In this document: positions 50,215-59,848 of the stretch, one piece after another | Position numbering within the stretch: position 1 is the first letter of the stretch | How the letters are laid out: each line of letters begins with the position of its first letter | NCBI GenBank assembly: GCA_903904755.1 | Contig: CAIVDV010000032.1 | Span: 1-62,808, forward strand | Direction: 5' to 3' | DNA length: 62,808 nucleotides | Source: an uncultured Acidobacteriaceae bacterium | GTDB lineage: Bacteria; Acidobacteriota; Terriglobia; Terriglobales; Acidobacteriaceae | Translations under genes and position numbers: made by a program | The notes under the pieces: model-generated | The model's database searches: none | The model's input: only the letters and a program-made list of their open reading frames with translations | What the model was told of the DNA's origin: nothing

Positions 50215-50994
50215 ATGGAGACGCCTCCCCCTTCCATCACCGTCCCATTCCAGCTCTCTCTCACTGAGGGCCGCATCGCAGGCCAGGCCACCGTCCCCTC
50301 CGGCCTCGTCACCATCACCCAGATGCTCCCCTCCCTCCAGCAGCTCGCAAGCAACCTGATTAACGCCACCGTCGAGGCCGCCGCAGCCCAGGGCATCGAA
50401 ATCTCCTGCCGCAAAGGCTGCGGAGCATGCTGCAGCCAGCTCGTCGTCATCAGCCTCTTTGAGGCAGAGTTCCTCGCCAACTGGATCCGCTCCCTCCCCG
50501 AAATCCAGCAATCCCTCCTCCGAGACCGCTTCCACCACGCCCTCCTCTCCCTCAAAGAGCGCGGCATGCTCGAGCTCCTCGACCCCGACACCTGGGGCGA
50601 CTCCGAGGAAGAGCGCCAGAACCTCTCCATGACCTATCTCTCCAAAAAGGTCCCCTGCCCCTTCCTCGTCGAACAATCCTGCGGCATCTACCCCATCCGC
50701 CCCCTCATCTGCCGCGAATACCTCGTCACCACCGACCCCGCCAACTGCGTCGCCCCCCTGCCCGGCAAAGTCACCGTCCTCCCCATCCCCCTCCGCCTCT
50801 CCCGCCCCATGTACGAAATCGGCGCCCGCCTCGAAGGATCCAACCGCGGCTGGATTCCCCTCGTCTTCCTCCTCGCCTGGATGCGCGGCAACATGACCCC
50901 CGGCGACCACGTCACCGGCACCGGCCCCGAACTCCTCCACCAGGTCCTCTCCCAGCTCGAACGCGCCGACCGCGACGAAAACGCCGCCGATTAG
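50215..50994 (+). CDS. YkgJ family cysteine cluster protein
   Basis: 259 residues from ATG 50215. Cys cluster CRKGCGACCSQ near residues 63-73, then CPFLVEQSCGIYPIRPLICREYL: the CxxxCxxCC...C...C pattern of YkgJ proteins, which bind zinc or Fe-S. Role unknown. It starts opposite the TetR operator and precedes trpC by 26 bases, possibly in the same transcript. Confidence 0.9.
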   Translation: METPPPSITVPFQLSLTEGRIAGQATVPSGLVTITQMLPSLQQLASNLINATVEAAAAQGIEISCRKGCGACCSQLVVISLFEAEFLANWIRSLPEIQQSLLRDRFHHALLSLKERGMLELLDPDTWGDSEEERQNLSMTYLSKKVPCPFLVEQSCGIYPIRPLICREYLVTTDPANCVAPLPGKVTVLPIPLRLSRPMYEIGARLEGSNRGWIPLVFLLAWMRGNMTPGDHVTGTGPELLHQVLSQLERADRDENAAD

Positions 50995-51020
50995 CTCCCG
51001 GACTCTATACTGAACACGGA

Positions 51021-51824
51021 ATGTCGACCCATCTGGACAGGATTCTCACCGCCACCCGCGCCACCGTCGCGGCCGCCAAACTGCGCACCCCAGACATTGA
51101 GGCCCGCGCCCACGCCCACACCCCCCGCGGCTGGGCCAAGGCACTCCGCGCCCGCTCCGTAACAGCCCCCGCCATCATCGCCGAGCTCAAAAAAGCCTCC
51201 CCCTCCAAAGGCCTCATCCGCCCCGATTTCGACCTCCCCTGGCTCGCCCAGCGTTACCGAGTCGGCGGTGCAACCGTCCTCTCCGTCCTCACCGACGAGC
51301 CCTTCTTCCAGGGCAGCCTCCGCAATCTCCAGCTCGCCTCCGCCTCCGTCCCCCTCCCCTGCCTTCGCAAGGACTTCACCGTAGACCCATTCCAAATCGT
51401 CGAGGCCCGCGCCAACTCCGCCGATGCCATCCTCCTCATCGTCGCCGCGCTCTCTGACCACGAACTCTCCGCCTTCACCCGCGAAGCCCACCGCCTCGCC
51501 CTCGATGTCCTCGTCGAAGTCCACACTGCCGACGAGCTCACCCGCGCCCTCGCCATCTCTGAGGCCCCCGACGCCATCGGCGTCAACAACCGCAACCTCC
51601 ACACCTTCGAGGTCAACATCGAAACCTCCCTCGCCCTCGTTGACCGCATCCCCGCCGGTGTCCTCCGCGTCGCGGAAAGCGGTCTCTCCACCGGCCGCGA
51701 AATCGCCCGCCTCCGCGCCGCCGGCTTTGACGCCTTCCTCATCGGCGAATCCCTCATGCGCCAGCCCGACCCCGCCGTCGCCCTCCAGCAACTCCTCGCC
51801 AACGCCCAGGCGGCCTCGCTATGA
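51021..51824 (+). CDS. trpC: Indole-3-glycerol phosphate synthase
   Basis: 267 residues, a TIM barrel. Motifs: IIAELKKASPSKGLI (catalytic Lys), VLTDEPFFQGS, CLRKDFTVDPFQI, LVEVHTADEL, IGVNNRNLHTFEV, AESGLSTGREI and AFLIGESLMRQPDP. Converts CdRP to indole-3-glycerol phosphate in tryptophan synthesis. Stop overlaps the trpF start (ATGA). Confidence 0.96.
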   Translation: MSTHLDRILTATRATVAAAKLRTPDIEARAHAHTPRGWAKALRARSVTAPAIIAELKKASPSKGLIRPDFDLPWLAQRYRVGGATVLSVLTDEPFFQGSLRNLQLASASVPLPCLRKDFTVDPFQIVEARANSADAILLIVAALSDHELSAFTREAHRLALDVLVEVHTADELTRALAISEAPDAIGVNNRNLHTFEVNIETSLALVDRIPAGVLRVAESGLSTGREIARLRAAGFDAFLIGESLMRQPDPAVALQQLLANAQAASL

Positions 51825-52504
51825 TTCCCCCTGAAGCGGCCGCCCCCGCGCCCCTCTGGGTCAAAATCTGCGGCAACACCACCCTCGCCGACGCTCGCCT
51901 CGCCCTCCGCTACGGTGCCGATGCACTCGGCTTCATCTTCGCCCCCAGCCCCCGCCAGGTCACCATCGACCAGGTCTCCCAAATCACCGCCTACCTGCCC
52001 ACTCAGGCGGAAACCATCGGCGTCTTCGTCCACCCCACATGGGAACAGGTCATCGATGCCGTCAACTCCTGCGGCCTCTCCGGCATCCAGCTCCACGCCG
52101 GCGGCCTCGGCTTCCCCCAACGCCTCCGCGACCAGTTCGGCCCTGCCCTCCGCATCCTCCGCGTCATCCACTTCGGCCCCACCGTCGCGGCAGACCTCCA
52201 CGCCGCCTCCGACGAACCCGCCATCGACGCCGTCCTCGTCGACTCCCGCGTCGGCGCAACCCTCGGCGGCACCGGCATCCCCTTTGACTGGCCCCAGGCC
52301 CGCGGCACCATCTTCACTCCCGCCACCGGCCTACGCCTCATCGCCGCCGGCGGCCTCAATCCGGAAAACGTCGCCGCAGCCATCCGCACCCTCCAGCCCT
52401 GGGGCGTCGATGTCGCCAGCGGCGTCGAAGACTCCCCCGGCATCAAAGACCCCAAAAAACTCCGCGACTTCCTCTCCGCCGCCCGCGCCGCAGCCATCGC
52501 GTAA
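51821..52504 (+). CDS. trpF: Phosphoribosylanthranilate isomerase
   Basis: 227 residues; (beta/alpha)8 barrel. Catalytic-Cys strand LWVKICGNTTLADARLAL, ADALGFIFAPSPRQV, GVFVHPTWE, IQLHAGG, VLVDSRVGATLGGTGIPFDW and IAAGGLNPENV. Coupled to trpC by a 4-base overlap. Confidence 0.96.
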   Translation: MIPPEAAAPAPLWVKICGNTTLADARLALRYGADALGFIFAPSPRQVTIDQVSQITAYLPTQAETIGVFVHPTWEQVIDAVNSCGLSGIQLHAGGLGFPQRLRDQFGPALRILRVIHFGPTVAADLHAASDEPAIDAVLVDSRVGATLGGTGIPFDWPQARGTIFTPATGLRLIAAGGLNPENVAAAIRTLQPWGVDVASGVEDSPGIKDPKKLRDFLSAARAAAIA

Positions 52505-52524
52505 CCCTCCCCAAGGAGCCGCCT

Positions 52525-52902
52525 GTGCCCCTACAAAAAGTCAACTTGGATACCGCCTTTTCCTCCATCGCTCAGTTCTGGTCCCCAAAGATCGGTGGCG
52601 ACATCAATGACGCCCAGCTCAAGCTCGCCAAGTTCTCCGGCTCCTTCCTTTGGCACCATCACGACAACGAAGACGAGCTCTTCCTCGTGATCAAGGGACG
52701 ACTGAGAATGAAGCTCAAGCCTGAAGATGGCGGCGACATCGACCTCGAAGAGGGCGAGTACCTCATCGTTCCCAAAGGCACCGAACACTGCCCTTCTGCC
52801 CTCACCGAGGAAGTTCACTGCATCCTCCTTGAGCCCAACACCACTCGCAATACCGGCAACCTGGTCAACCACCTCACTCAGGAAAACCTCGACCGCATCT
52901 GA
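52525..52902 (+). CDS. Cupin domain protein
   Basis: 125 residues from GTG 52525, with AAGGAG upstream. Cupin motif 1 FLWHHHDNEDELFLVIKGRLRMKL (metal-binding HHH and Glu) and motif 2 GEYLIVPKGTEHCPSA (His). Small metal-binding barrel, substrate unknown. It sits between trpF and the patatin gene, interrupting the trp cluster. Confidence 0.9.
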   Translation: MPLQKVNLDTAFSSIAQFWSPKIGGDINDAQLKLAKFSGSFLWHHHDNEDELFLVIKGRLRMKLKPEDGGDIDLEEGEYLIVPKGTEHCPSALTEEVHCILLEPNTTRNTGNLVNHLTQENLDRI

Positions 52903-52997
52903 GTCCCAATCCCCACCTCTCACCGATTTCCCTTGACGCAGCCCGCCCCTCCCGCTATCAATGGCCCAAGAGCAATCCCCATCCCCCGGAGGTCGCC

Positions 52998-54677
52998 TTG
53001 CCCCCCATCAAGCGTCTCGCCCTCACTATTGCGGGCGCCGTCTCCCTCGGCAGTTACGAGGCCGGTGCTATGTTCGAAATCCTCGATGCCATCCGCCAGC
53101 ACAACCAGGCCATCGCTGAAGGTGCCGCCGGCAGCCTCATCTACGTCGACGTCATCACCGGAGCATCCGCCGGTGGAATGACCGGAACCATCCTCGCCCA
53201 AAAGCTCCTCTTCAACGGCCCCGCATTCCTGGGCCCCTACGACAACCCCCTCTTCAACACCTGGGTCAAGCAAATCGACCTCACCGGCCTCGACGACACC
53301 TCCCAGGACCCCGCAACCCTCTCCGTCTTCTCCTCCAACCGCATCGAGAAAATCGCCGCCGATACCCTCACCGCCGACCTCACCCCCGACGGCAAATCCG
53401 TCGCCGACCACGGCCCTCACGCCGCCATTGACCCCGCCAAAGGCATCCGCCTCGGCCTCGCGCTCACCAACCTCAACGGCCTCAACTGCGGCGTCCCCCT
53501 CAAACCTGACGGCGTCTTCCAGTACACCAACTTCAGCGATCAGCTCCTCCGCACCGTCGACTCCACCTCCCGCGACATCGCCATCTGGCAGGAACTCCGC
53601 GAAGCCGCCGTCGCCTGCGGAGCCTTCCCCGTCGCCTTCCGCACCAAAGACCTCCTCCGCTCCCAGGCCGACTACTCCAGCGAAGTCTGGCCCGCCACCA
53701 CTCCCACCGCCACCTTCACCTACTCCGACGGCGGCATTCTCCAGAATCAGCCCCTCGGCATGGCCAAAAACTTCGTAGACACCATCGACGGCCACCAGGA
53801 CGACGACTCCCGCTTCTACCTCTTCGTCTCCCCCAACCCCATGAAGGGCTCCCAGGACCTCAACCTCAACCAGGCCTCCGCCAACATCGTCCGCGTCCTG
53901 GAACGTCTCGTCCCCGTCTACACCGGCCAGGCCGTCTTCCGCGACTGGCTCCAGACCGGCGTCATCAACCAGCGCGTCCAGCGCCTCGACAAATATGCAA
54001 CCGAGCTCGTCCAGGCCCTCAATCTCTTCCCCGGCACAGCCGGCGCAGTCCAGGCCGCCACCCTCACCGCCGCCGCCACCCAAATCAGGCCCCTCCTCTA
54101 CCACTACCCCTCCGGCCCGGCAGATGCCCTCGCCGACGAAGCCCGCCTCCGCCAGCAGTACGAACTCGAACTCCAGCAGCTCGGCGGCCCCGAAACCCCC
54201 AACGCCATTGCCTTCCTCGGCGCCATCCAGACCCTCGAAAAAGCCGCCGGCCTCGGCGCACACGAAATCATGAACGTCTACGGCGTCGTCATCGAACCCG
54301 GCAAACTCGCCGGTGCCGGAATCTTCGCCTTCGAAGGCTTCTTTGACGAAGCCTACCGCCACCACGACTACGAGTGGGGCCGCCGCAAGGCCCAGGACCT
54401 CATCTCCGCCATCAACCGCGAAGCCGCCCCCACCCTCGGCCCCATCCTCTACCAGCCCCAGCCAACCCAAATCGTCCCCGCCTTCGACGGCCTCAGGCTC
54501 GACGCCATCGACCCACAGGACCGCGACCGCTTCACCAAAGCCATCCAGAACCGCGTCAATCAGATGCTCAAGGTCGCCATTCCCAATATCCTCCTCCGCT
54601 TCCCCGTCCAACTCGCCGCCGCCGCCGCCCTCAAAGCCTTCTTCGCCTGGGAGTTCAGCCGCCACGAACAAGCCTGA
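52998..54677 (+). CDS. Patatin-like phospholipase
   Basis: 559 residues from TTG 52998 with GGAGG 5 bases upstream. Glycine-rich AGAVSLGSYEAGA oxyanion loop, nucleophile Ser57 in GASAGG, and the catalytic Asp in YSDGGILQN (near residue 242). The C-terminal 250 residues are helical and unassigned. Cytoplasmic or membrane-associated lipid acyl hydrolase. Between cupin and trpB. Confidence 0.92.
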   Translation: MPPIKRLALTIAGAVSLGSYEAGAMFEILDAIRQHNQAIAEGAAGSLIYVDVITGASAGGMTGTILAQKLLFNGPAFLGPYDNPLFNTWVKQIDLTGLDDTSQDPATLSVFSSNRIEKIAADTLTADLTPDGKSVADHGPHAAIDPAKGIRLGLALTNLNGLNCGVPLKPDGVFQYTNFSDQLLRTVDSTSRDIAIWQELREAAVACGAFPVAFRTKDLLRSQADYSSEVWPATTPTATFTYSDGGILQNQPLGMAKNFVDTIDGHQDDDSRFYLFVSPNPMKGSQDLNLNQASANIVRVLERLVPVYTGQAVFRDWLQTGVINQRVQRLDKYATELVQALNLFPGTAGAVQAATLTAAATQIRPLLYHYPSGPADALADEARLRQQYELELQQLGGPETPNAIAFLGAIQTLEKAAGLGAHEIMNVYGVVIEPGKLAGAGIFAFEGFFDEAYRHHDYEWGRRKAQDLISAINREAAPTLGPILYQPQPTQIVPAFDGLRLDAIDPQDRDRFTKAIQNRVNQMLKVAIPNILLRFPVQLAAAAALKAFFAWEFSRHEQA

Positions 54678-54704
54678 CCCCACCCCGTCCTCAACAACCC
54701 TCCG

Positions 54705-54801
54705 CGTGCCCCATCCATTCGGCGTCCTTTTGCCGAATGGGTGGGACTCACCAATCCCCCAACCTTCATCCCCCAAAAACCACAATCGAGCGCAACTCGA
54801 T
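54705..54801. repeat. Composite repeat, copy 6
   Basis: GTGCCCCATCC-ATTCGGC hairpin (54705-54746, inner stem ATTCGGC/GCCGAAT, GTCCTTTT loop) and ATCGAGC-GCA-ACTCGAT (54785-54801), after the patatin gene and before trpB. Confidence 0.85.
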
Positions 54802-54914
54802 CCACCCCCTCCCCATCTGGAACCCCCTCCCACCTTCCCTGTACACTGAAATCTCCGCTTCTCCCTCCGGATTCACACCACTTCCGGCCCGAAAAGCACT
54901 CAGGAGACAGGCCC

Positions 54915-56132
54915 ATGGCTACCACGTCCGCAAACCCAACCACCCGCCCCGGCCGCTTCGGCGCCTACGGCGGACGCTATGTGCCGGAAACCCTCATGGC
55001 AGCCCTCAGCGAGCTCGAAGCCGCCTACGACGCAGCCCGCCTCGACCCCGATTTCCAGGCCGAGCTCGATGACCTCCTCCACAACTTCGCCGGCCGACCC
55101 ACACCCCTCTACTTCGCCAAACGCCTCACCCAGGAGCTCGGCGGCGCAAAAATCTACCTCAAGCGCGAAGACCTCCTCCACACCGGCGCGCACAAAATCA
55201 ACAACGCACTCGGCCAGGGCCTCCTCGCCCGCCGCATGGGCAAGAAGCGCATCATCGCAGAAACCGGCGCAGGCCAGCACGGCGTCGCCACCGCCACCGT
55301 CTGCGCCCTCCTCGGCCTCGAGTGCATCGTCTACATGGGCGAGGAAGACATCCGCCGCCAGGAACTCAACGTCCTCCGCATGCGCCTCCTCGGCGCAGAG
55401 GTCCGACCCGTCACCTCCGGCTCCAAAACCCTCAAGGACGCCGTCAACGAGGCCCTCCGCGACTGGGTCACCAACGTCCGCGACACCTACTACATCCTCG
55501 GCTCCGCCCTCGGCCCCCACCCCTACCCCACAATGGTGCGCGATTTCCACCGCATCATCGGCATTGAAACCCGCCAGCAGATCCTCGCCACCGAAGGCCG
55601 CCTCCCCACCGCCATCGTCGCCTGCGTCGGCGGCGGCTCCAACGCCATCGGAATCTTCCACCCCTTCCTGCAGGACACCGCCGTCCGCCTCATCGGCGTC
55701 GAAGCCGGTGGCCGCGGCCTCACCCTCGGTGACCACGCCGCCCGCTTCTCCGGCGGAACCCCCGGCGTCCTTCAGGGCACATACTCCTACGTCCTCCAGG
55801 ACGAAGACGGCCAGGTCTCCCTCACCCACTCCGTCTCCGCCGGCCTCGATTACGCCACCGTCGGCCCCGAGCACGCTGCCCTCCACGACTGCGGCCGCGC
55901 CGAGTACGTCTCCGCCGACGACATCCACGTCCTCGAAGCCGTCGTTCGCCTCGCCCGCGCCGAAGGAATCCTCCCCGCGCTGGAATCCGCCCACGCCGTC
56001 GCTGAGTGCCTCCGCATTGCCCCCACCATGGCAGCCCATGACATACTGGTTGTGAATATCTCCGGTCGTGGCGACAAGGACATGGGCATTCTCGCCCGCG
56101 AATTGAACATTCAGGGGGCAGAAAGCCGCTAA
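54915..56132 (+). CDS. trpB: Tryptophan synthase beta subunit
   Basis: 405 residues from ATG 54915, with CAGGAGAC upstream; the frame is open further upstream through the repeat but has no support there. Motifs: [16 protein letters not shown], the PLP Lys in [43 protein letters not shown] and [16 protein letters not shown]. Makes tryptophan from indole and serine. Coupled by 21 bases to trpA. Confidence 0.97.
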   Translation: MATTSANPTTRPGRFGAYGGRYVPETLMAALSELEAAYDAARLDPDFQAELDDLLHNFAGRPTPLYFAKRLTQELGGAKIYLKREDLLHTGAHKINNALGQGLLARRMGKKRIIAETGAGQHGVATATVCALLGLECIVYMGEEDIRRQELNVLRMRLLGAEVRPVTSGSKTLKDAVNEALRDWVTNVRDTYYILGSALGPHPYPTMVRDFHRIIGIETRQQILATEGRLPTAIVACVGGGSNAIGIFHPFLQDTAVRLIGVEAGGRGLTLGDHAARFSGGTPGVLQGTYSYVLQDEDGQVSLTHSVSAGLDYATVGPEHAALHDCGRAEYVSADDIHVLEAVVRLARAEGILPALESAHAVAECLRIAPTMAAHDILVVNISGRGDKDMGILARELNIQGAESR

Positions 56133-56153
56133 ACCCGGCCCACTTCAAACACC

Positions 56154-56990
56154 ATGGCGATACGTTTCCAGCAGCATCCCGGCCTCGTCGTCTACCTCAC
56201 CGCAGGCGACACTGGCTTACATCCGCGCTCGCACTCCCATGCGCCCGCCGCTGCCCATTCTCCGGTCGATCTCTCCACCACCCGCGACATCGCCCTCGCC
56301 GCCATTGACGCCGGCGCCGACGTCATCGAACTCGGCGTCCCCTTCAGTGACCCCCTCGCCGACGGCCCCGTCATCCAGCGCGCCAGCGAACGCGCCATCC
56401 TCCGCGGCACCCGCCTCATCGATGTCCTCGCCCTCGCCCGCGAACTCCGCATCGCCCGCCCCCAGGCCGGCCTCGTCATCTTCTCCTACCTCAACCCCAT
56501 CCTCCGCTTCGGCCTCACCCGCTTCGCTGATGCTGCCGCCGAAGCCGGCGTCGATGGCGTCCTCCTCACCGACATGATCGTCGAGGAAGCCGACGAATAC
56601 CTCGCCGAAATGCACCGCGTCCACCTCGCCCCCATCTTCCTCGCCGCCCCCACCAGCCCGGAAGATCGTCTCCGTGCCATCGGCGAAAACTCCCAGGGCT
56701 TCGTCTACGCCATCTCCCGCACCGGCATCACCGGCAAGCAGCAGCAGGTCGCAGCAGACGCAGCAGCCCTCGTCGAACGCATCCGCCGCTGGACCCAGCT
56801 GCCCGTGGCCCTCGGGTTCGGCATCTCCAATGCACACCACGTCGCTGAAGTCGGCAGGTTTGCAGATGCGGCGGTCATCGGCAGCGCAATCGTTGAGCTG
56901 ATTGAAAAATCCTCTGAAGATGAGGCCCCCGGCGTGGTGGCTCGATTTATTCAGGGTCTGCGCCAGAGCAATCTCGCACAGACCCGGTAA
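56154..56990 (+). CDS. trpA: Tryptophan synthase alpha subunit
   Basis: 278 residues; TIM barrel. Catalytic Glu in VIELGVPFSDPLADGPVIQ and Asp in GVDGVLLTDMIVEE; FVYAISRTGITG and GFGISNAHHVAEV phosphate-binding segments. An insert near residues 22-45 (PRSHSHAPAAAHSPVDLS) is longer than in enterobacterial enzymes. Cleaves indole-3-glycerol phosphate to indole. Confidence 0.96.
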   Translation: MAIRFQQHPGLVVYLTAGDTGLHPRSHSHAPAAAHSPVDLSTTRDIALAAIDAGADVIELGVPFSDPLADGPVIQRASERAILRGTRLIDVLALARELRIARPQAGLVIFSYLNPILRFGLTRFADAAAEAGVDGVLLTDMIVEEADEYLAEMHRVHLAPIFLAAPTSPEDRLRAIGENSQGFVYAISRTGITGKQQQVAADAAALVERIRRWTQLPVALGFGISNAHHVAEVGRFADAAVIGSAIVELIEKSSEDEAPGVVARFIQGLRQSNLAQTR

Positions 56991-57164
56991 AGCAGAGCCC
57001 CACCCCGGCTCCAGCTTGACATGACCCTATCCCGGCGGGTTTCGCAGCCCCCGCGCTGCTCCTCCGCTGGACTTGCCAGTTCCTAACCTCACTGTGGTTT
57101 CCAGCCTCCAGAGGCGTTTCTCCCTCCTCCCCTGGCCCAATCACAGCCCATGCAAGAGGCAAAC

Positions 57165-57500
57165 ATGACGTTGGATGAATTGCGAAAGCACATTGATGAG
57201 ATGGACAGGCAGTTGGTTGACCTGCTCAGCCGAAGGGCCGAAGCTGCCCTCATGGCAGGGCGTCTCAAAGTCGCCACCTCCCTGCCCATCTACGAGCCAG
57301 CGCGCGAAAAACGCATCTACGAAAACATTCGCGCCATGAATCAGGGCCCGCTCCCTGACATCGAACTCACACACATCTTTGAACGCATCATCGACGTCAT
57401 GCGCACCCTGCAGAGGAATGAGCTGGCATCCAAACGACAGGTCGGCAACTCTGACCAGGCCACGGGCTCCCTCGCGCCCGAATCGGGGAATCAAAAATGA
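57165..57500 (+). CDS. Chorismate mutase (AroQ type)
   Basis: 111 residues from ATG 57165, with GAGG 6 bases upstream; ATG 57150 is the alternative. All-alpha AroQ pattern: LDELRKHIDEMDRQLVDLLSRRAEAALMAGRLK and PIYEPAREKRIYENI (conserved Arg and Lys of the active site). Converts chorismate to prephenate. Its stop overlaps the DAHP synthase start by 4 bases. Confidence 0.9.
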   Translation: MTLDELRKHIDEMDRQLVDLLSRRAEAALMAGRLKVATSLPIYEPAREKRIYENIRAMNQGPLPDIELTHIFERIIDVMRTLQRNELASKRQVGNSDQATGSLAPESGNQK

Positions 57501-58513
57501 TCGTAGCAATGCAGGAATTCGCAACCGAAGAGCAGATCGATTTCGTCATCGAAAAGATGGTCGAAGCAGGCATCAACGTACACCGCACCACCGGCACCAC
57601 CCAAACCATCCTCGCCGGCGTGGGAGCCACCTCCGCCATCGACATTGAAGAGTACAAGCTCCTCTCCGGCGTCCTCTACGTCCACCGCATCAGCTCGCCC
57701 TACAAGCTCGCCGGCCGCGCCTTCCGGCCTGAAGGCACCATTGTCACCTTCCGCAACGGCGTCACCGTCGGCGGCGACAAGGTCGCCATCATGGCCGGCC
57801 CATGCTCCATCGAAAACCGCGACCAGATCTTCCTCACTGCAAAACAGGTCGCCGCCTCCGGCGCAACCTTCCTCCGCGGCGGCGCATTCAAGCCCCGCAG
57901 CTCACCCTACGCCTTCCAGGGTCTCGGCATCCCCGGCCTCGAACTCATGCGCGAAGCCTGCGATGCCCACGGCCTCCTCTGTATCTCTGAGGTCATGGAA
58001 ATCTCCCAGATCGAGCCCATGCTGCCCTTCGTCGACTGCTTCCAGGTCGGCGCGCGCAACATGCAGAACTTCAATCTCCTCCGCGAACTCGGCAAGGTCC
58101 GCAAGCCCGTTCTCCTCAAGCGCGGCATCGCCGCCACTATCGAGGAACTCCTCCTCGCATCCGAGTACATCCTCGCCGGCGGCAACTACGACGTCATCCT
58201 CTGCGAGCGCGGCATCCGCACCTACGAAACCTACACCCGCAACACCATGGACATCTCCGCCATCCCCGTGGTGAAAAAACTCTCCCACCTGCCCATCATC
58301 GGCGACCCCTCCCACGGCACCGGCCGCCGCGACATGGTCGCAGCCATGGCCCGCGCCTCCGTCGCCGCCGGCGCCGACGGCATCATCGTTGAAGTCCACC
58401 CCAACCCCGACAAGGCCGTCTCCGACGCAGCCCAAACCCTCTTCCCCGACCAGTTCGCCCAACTCGTCAACGAACTCCGCGTCATCGCCCCCGCCGTCGG
58501 CCGCACCCTCTAA
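57497..58513 (+). CDS. aroF: 3-deoxy-7-phosphoheptulonate synthase (AroG/AroF, Bacillus type)
   Basis: 338 residues. N-terminal ferredoxin-like regulatory domain (MIVAMQEFATEEQIDFVIEKMVEAGINVHRT), then the barrel: IMAGPCSIEN, LRGGAFKPRSSPYAFQGLG, DCFQVGARNMQNF, VLLKRGIAATIEE, CERGIRTYE, PIIGDPSHGTGRRDMV and GIIVEVHPNPDKAVSDAAQTL. First step of the shikimate pathway. The fused-style FL domain in this group often confers feedback control. Confidence 0.96.
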   Translation: MIVAMQEFATEEQIDFVIEKMVEAGINVHRTTGTTQTILAGVGATSAIDIEEYKLLSGVLYVHRISSPYKLAGRAFRPEGTIVTFRNGVTVGGDKVAIMAGPCSIENRDQIFLTAKQVAASGATFLRGGAFKPRSSPYAFQGLGIPGLELMREACDAHGLLCISEVMEISQIEPMLPFVDCFQVGARNMQNFNLLRELGKVRKPVLLKRGIAATIEELLLASEYILAGGNYDVILCERGIRTYETYTRNTMDISAIPVVKKLSHLPIIGDPSHGTGRRDMVAAMARASVAAGADGIIVEVHPNPDKAVSDAAQTLFPDQFAQLVNELRVIAPAVGRTL

Positions 58514-58545
58514 CCCCAGTCAGGCACCACCACAACACACCCCAT

Positions 58546-58575
58546 AGGCCCGAATCTCCCAACGGATTCGGGCCT
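58546..58575 (+). terminator. Terminator after DAHP synthase gene
   Basis: 11-bp stem AGGCCCGAATC/GATTCGGGCCT with loop TCCCAACG, 32 bases after the stop. Confidence 0.85.
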
Positions 58576-58860
58576 CTGCTTTTGCCTTTGCTTTTCTGTC
58601 TGTCATTCCCGAAGGAAATCTGCTTGTTCACCTCCGGGTGCCACCGGTCCCTCGCACCTGGGGACCGGTGACACATTCGAGCGCAACTCGAACCCGCCTT
58701 TCCCTTTCGTTTGGTCATTTCCGAAAGCAAATCTGCTTTTTTCGCCCCGCCCGAACCCAATCTCGACGAATCCACCGCAATCCCGCGGGAAGACACCGGC
58801 CGGGTGCCCACCTTCGCCGGGTGCCCCCGGTCCCTCGCGTGGGGACCGGGGATTCACAAA
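58576..58860. repeat. Composite repeat, copy 7, doubled
   Basis: CTTTTG/CCTTTG hexamers, a GTCATTCCCGAAGGAAATCT unit (58602-58624), CCGGGTGCCA hairpin with a 10-bp stem CACCGGTCCC/GGGACCGGTG (58635-58673) and ATTCGAGC-GCA-ACTCGAA (58674-58691). A diverged second set follows (GGTCATTTCCGAAAGCAAAT, 58713-58732; CCGGGTGCCC hairpins, 58799-58852). Region 58514-58966 holds no other gene. Confidence 0.85.
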
Positions 58861-58966
58861 GACCCCGACAACTAGCCCTCTCCCCTCCCAGGTTTCACTG
58901 TTCAATGATCACTGTCCACTCGCCCCTCATGCCTTCCTCATCCCTCAAGTGCTTTACTCTAAACAC

Positions 58967-59839
58967 ATGCTCCAGCGCATCGCCATCCTCGGTACCGGCC
59001 TCCTCGGCGCATCCACAGGCCTCGCCCTCCGCGCTGCTGGCTTCCCCGGCGAAATCATCGGCTGGAACCGCAGCCCCGAGCAGGGACAGGCCGCCGTATC
59101 CAACGGCTCCATCGACTCCCTCGCCCCCGACATCTTCACCGCCGTCCGCGGCTCCCAGATCATCCTCCTCGCCACCCCCATCTACTCCATCCTCGACCTC
59201 ATGGAGCAGCTCTCCGGTGTCCTCACCCCCGCCCAGCTCCTCACCGACGTCGGCTCCACCAAGGCCATCATCACCGCCGCCGGCAACCGCCTCTACAACC
59301 AGCCCGGCCGCGCCGGCTTCCTCCCCGGTCACCCCATGGCCGGCAAGGAACTCGGTGGCGCCACCAACGCTGAAGCCGCCATCTTCCACAACGCCGTCTG
59401 GATCTTCACCACCCTCGCATCAGACGACAATCCCGCCCAGCTCCCCCCCGCCGCCGTTGAACTGGCAGCCGAGTGGCGCACCTGGGTCAAGGCCTTTGGC
59501 TGTCGCATGTTGGACATCGATGCCGCCCGCCACGACGAGCTCATCGCATGGGTCAGCCACCTCCCCCAGTTCCTCGCCACCGCCTTCACCGCACTCATTG
59601 AAGACCAGGTCGGCGACACCGACGAGCTCAAGGCCGTCGGCGGACGAGCCCTCCGCGAAATGACCCGCCTCGGCGCCAGTCCCTACTCCATGTGGCGCGA
59701 CATAGCCTACACCAACACCGACTCCATCGCCCGCAGCCTCCACGCCCTCGAGCAACGCCTCGCCCATATCCGCGAAAACCTCCGCACCCCAGAACTCCGC
59801 GACGAATTCGACCTAGCCAACCGCTTCCGCAAAGGCTAG
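58967..59839 (+). CDS. tyrA: Prephenate dehydrogenase
   Basis: 290 residues from ATG 58967; a GTG 18 bases upstream is possible and the ribosome site is poor. NAD-binding IAILGTGLLGASTGLAL, then LLATPIYSI, DVGSTKAII, FLPGHPMAGKELGG (substrate site His), and HDELIAWVSHLPQFLATAF. Converts prephenate to 4-hydroxyphenylpyruvate for tyrosine. Completes the aromatic cluster. Confidence 0.93.
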   Translation: MLQRIAILGTGLLGASTGLALRAAGFPGEIIGWNRSPEQGQAAVSNGSIDSLAPDIFTAVRGSQIILLATPIYSILDLMEQLSGVLTPAQLLTDVGSTKAIITAAGNRLYNQPGRAGFLPGHPMAGKELGGATNAEAAIFHNAVWIFTTLASDDNPAQLPPAAVELAAEWRTWVKAFGCRMLDIDAARHDELIAWVSHLPQFLATAFTALIEDQVGDTDELKAVGGRALREMTRLGASPYSMWRDIAYTNTDSIARSLHALEQRLAHIRENLRTPELRDEFDLANRFRKG

Positions 59840-59848
59840 CGGCGCCCG

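Noticed and set aside
52920-54833. Minus-strand frame of 637 codons opposite the patatin gene
   Set aside because: Antisense shadow, low-complexity Gly/Glu/Val composition.
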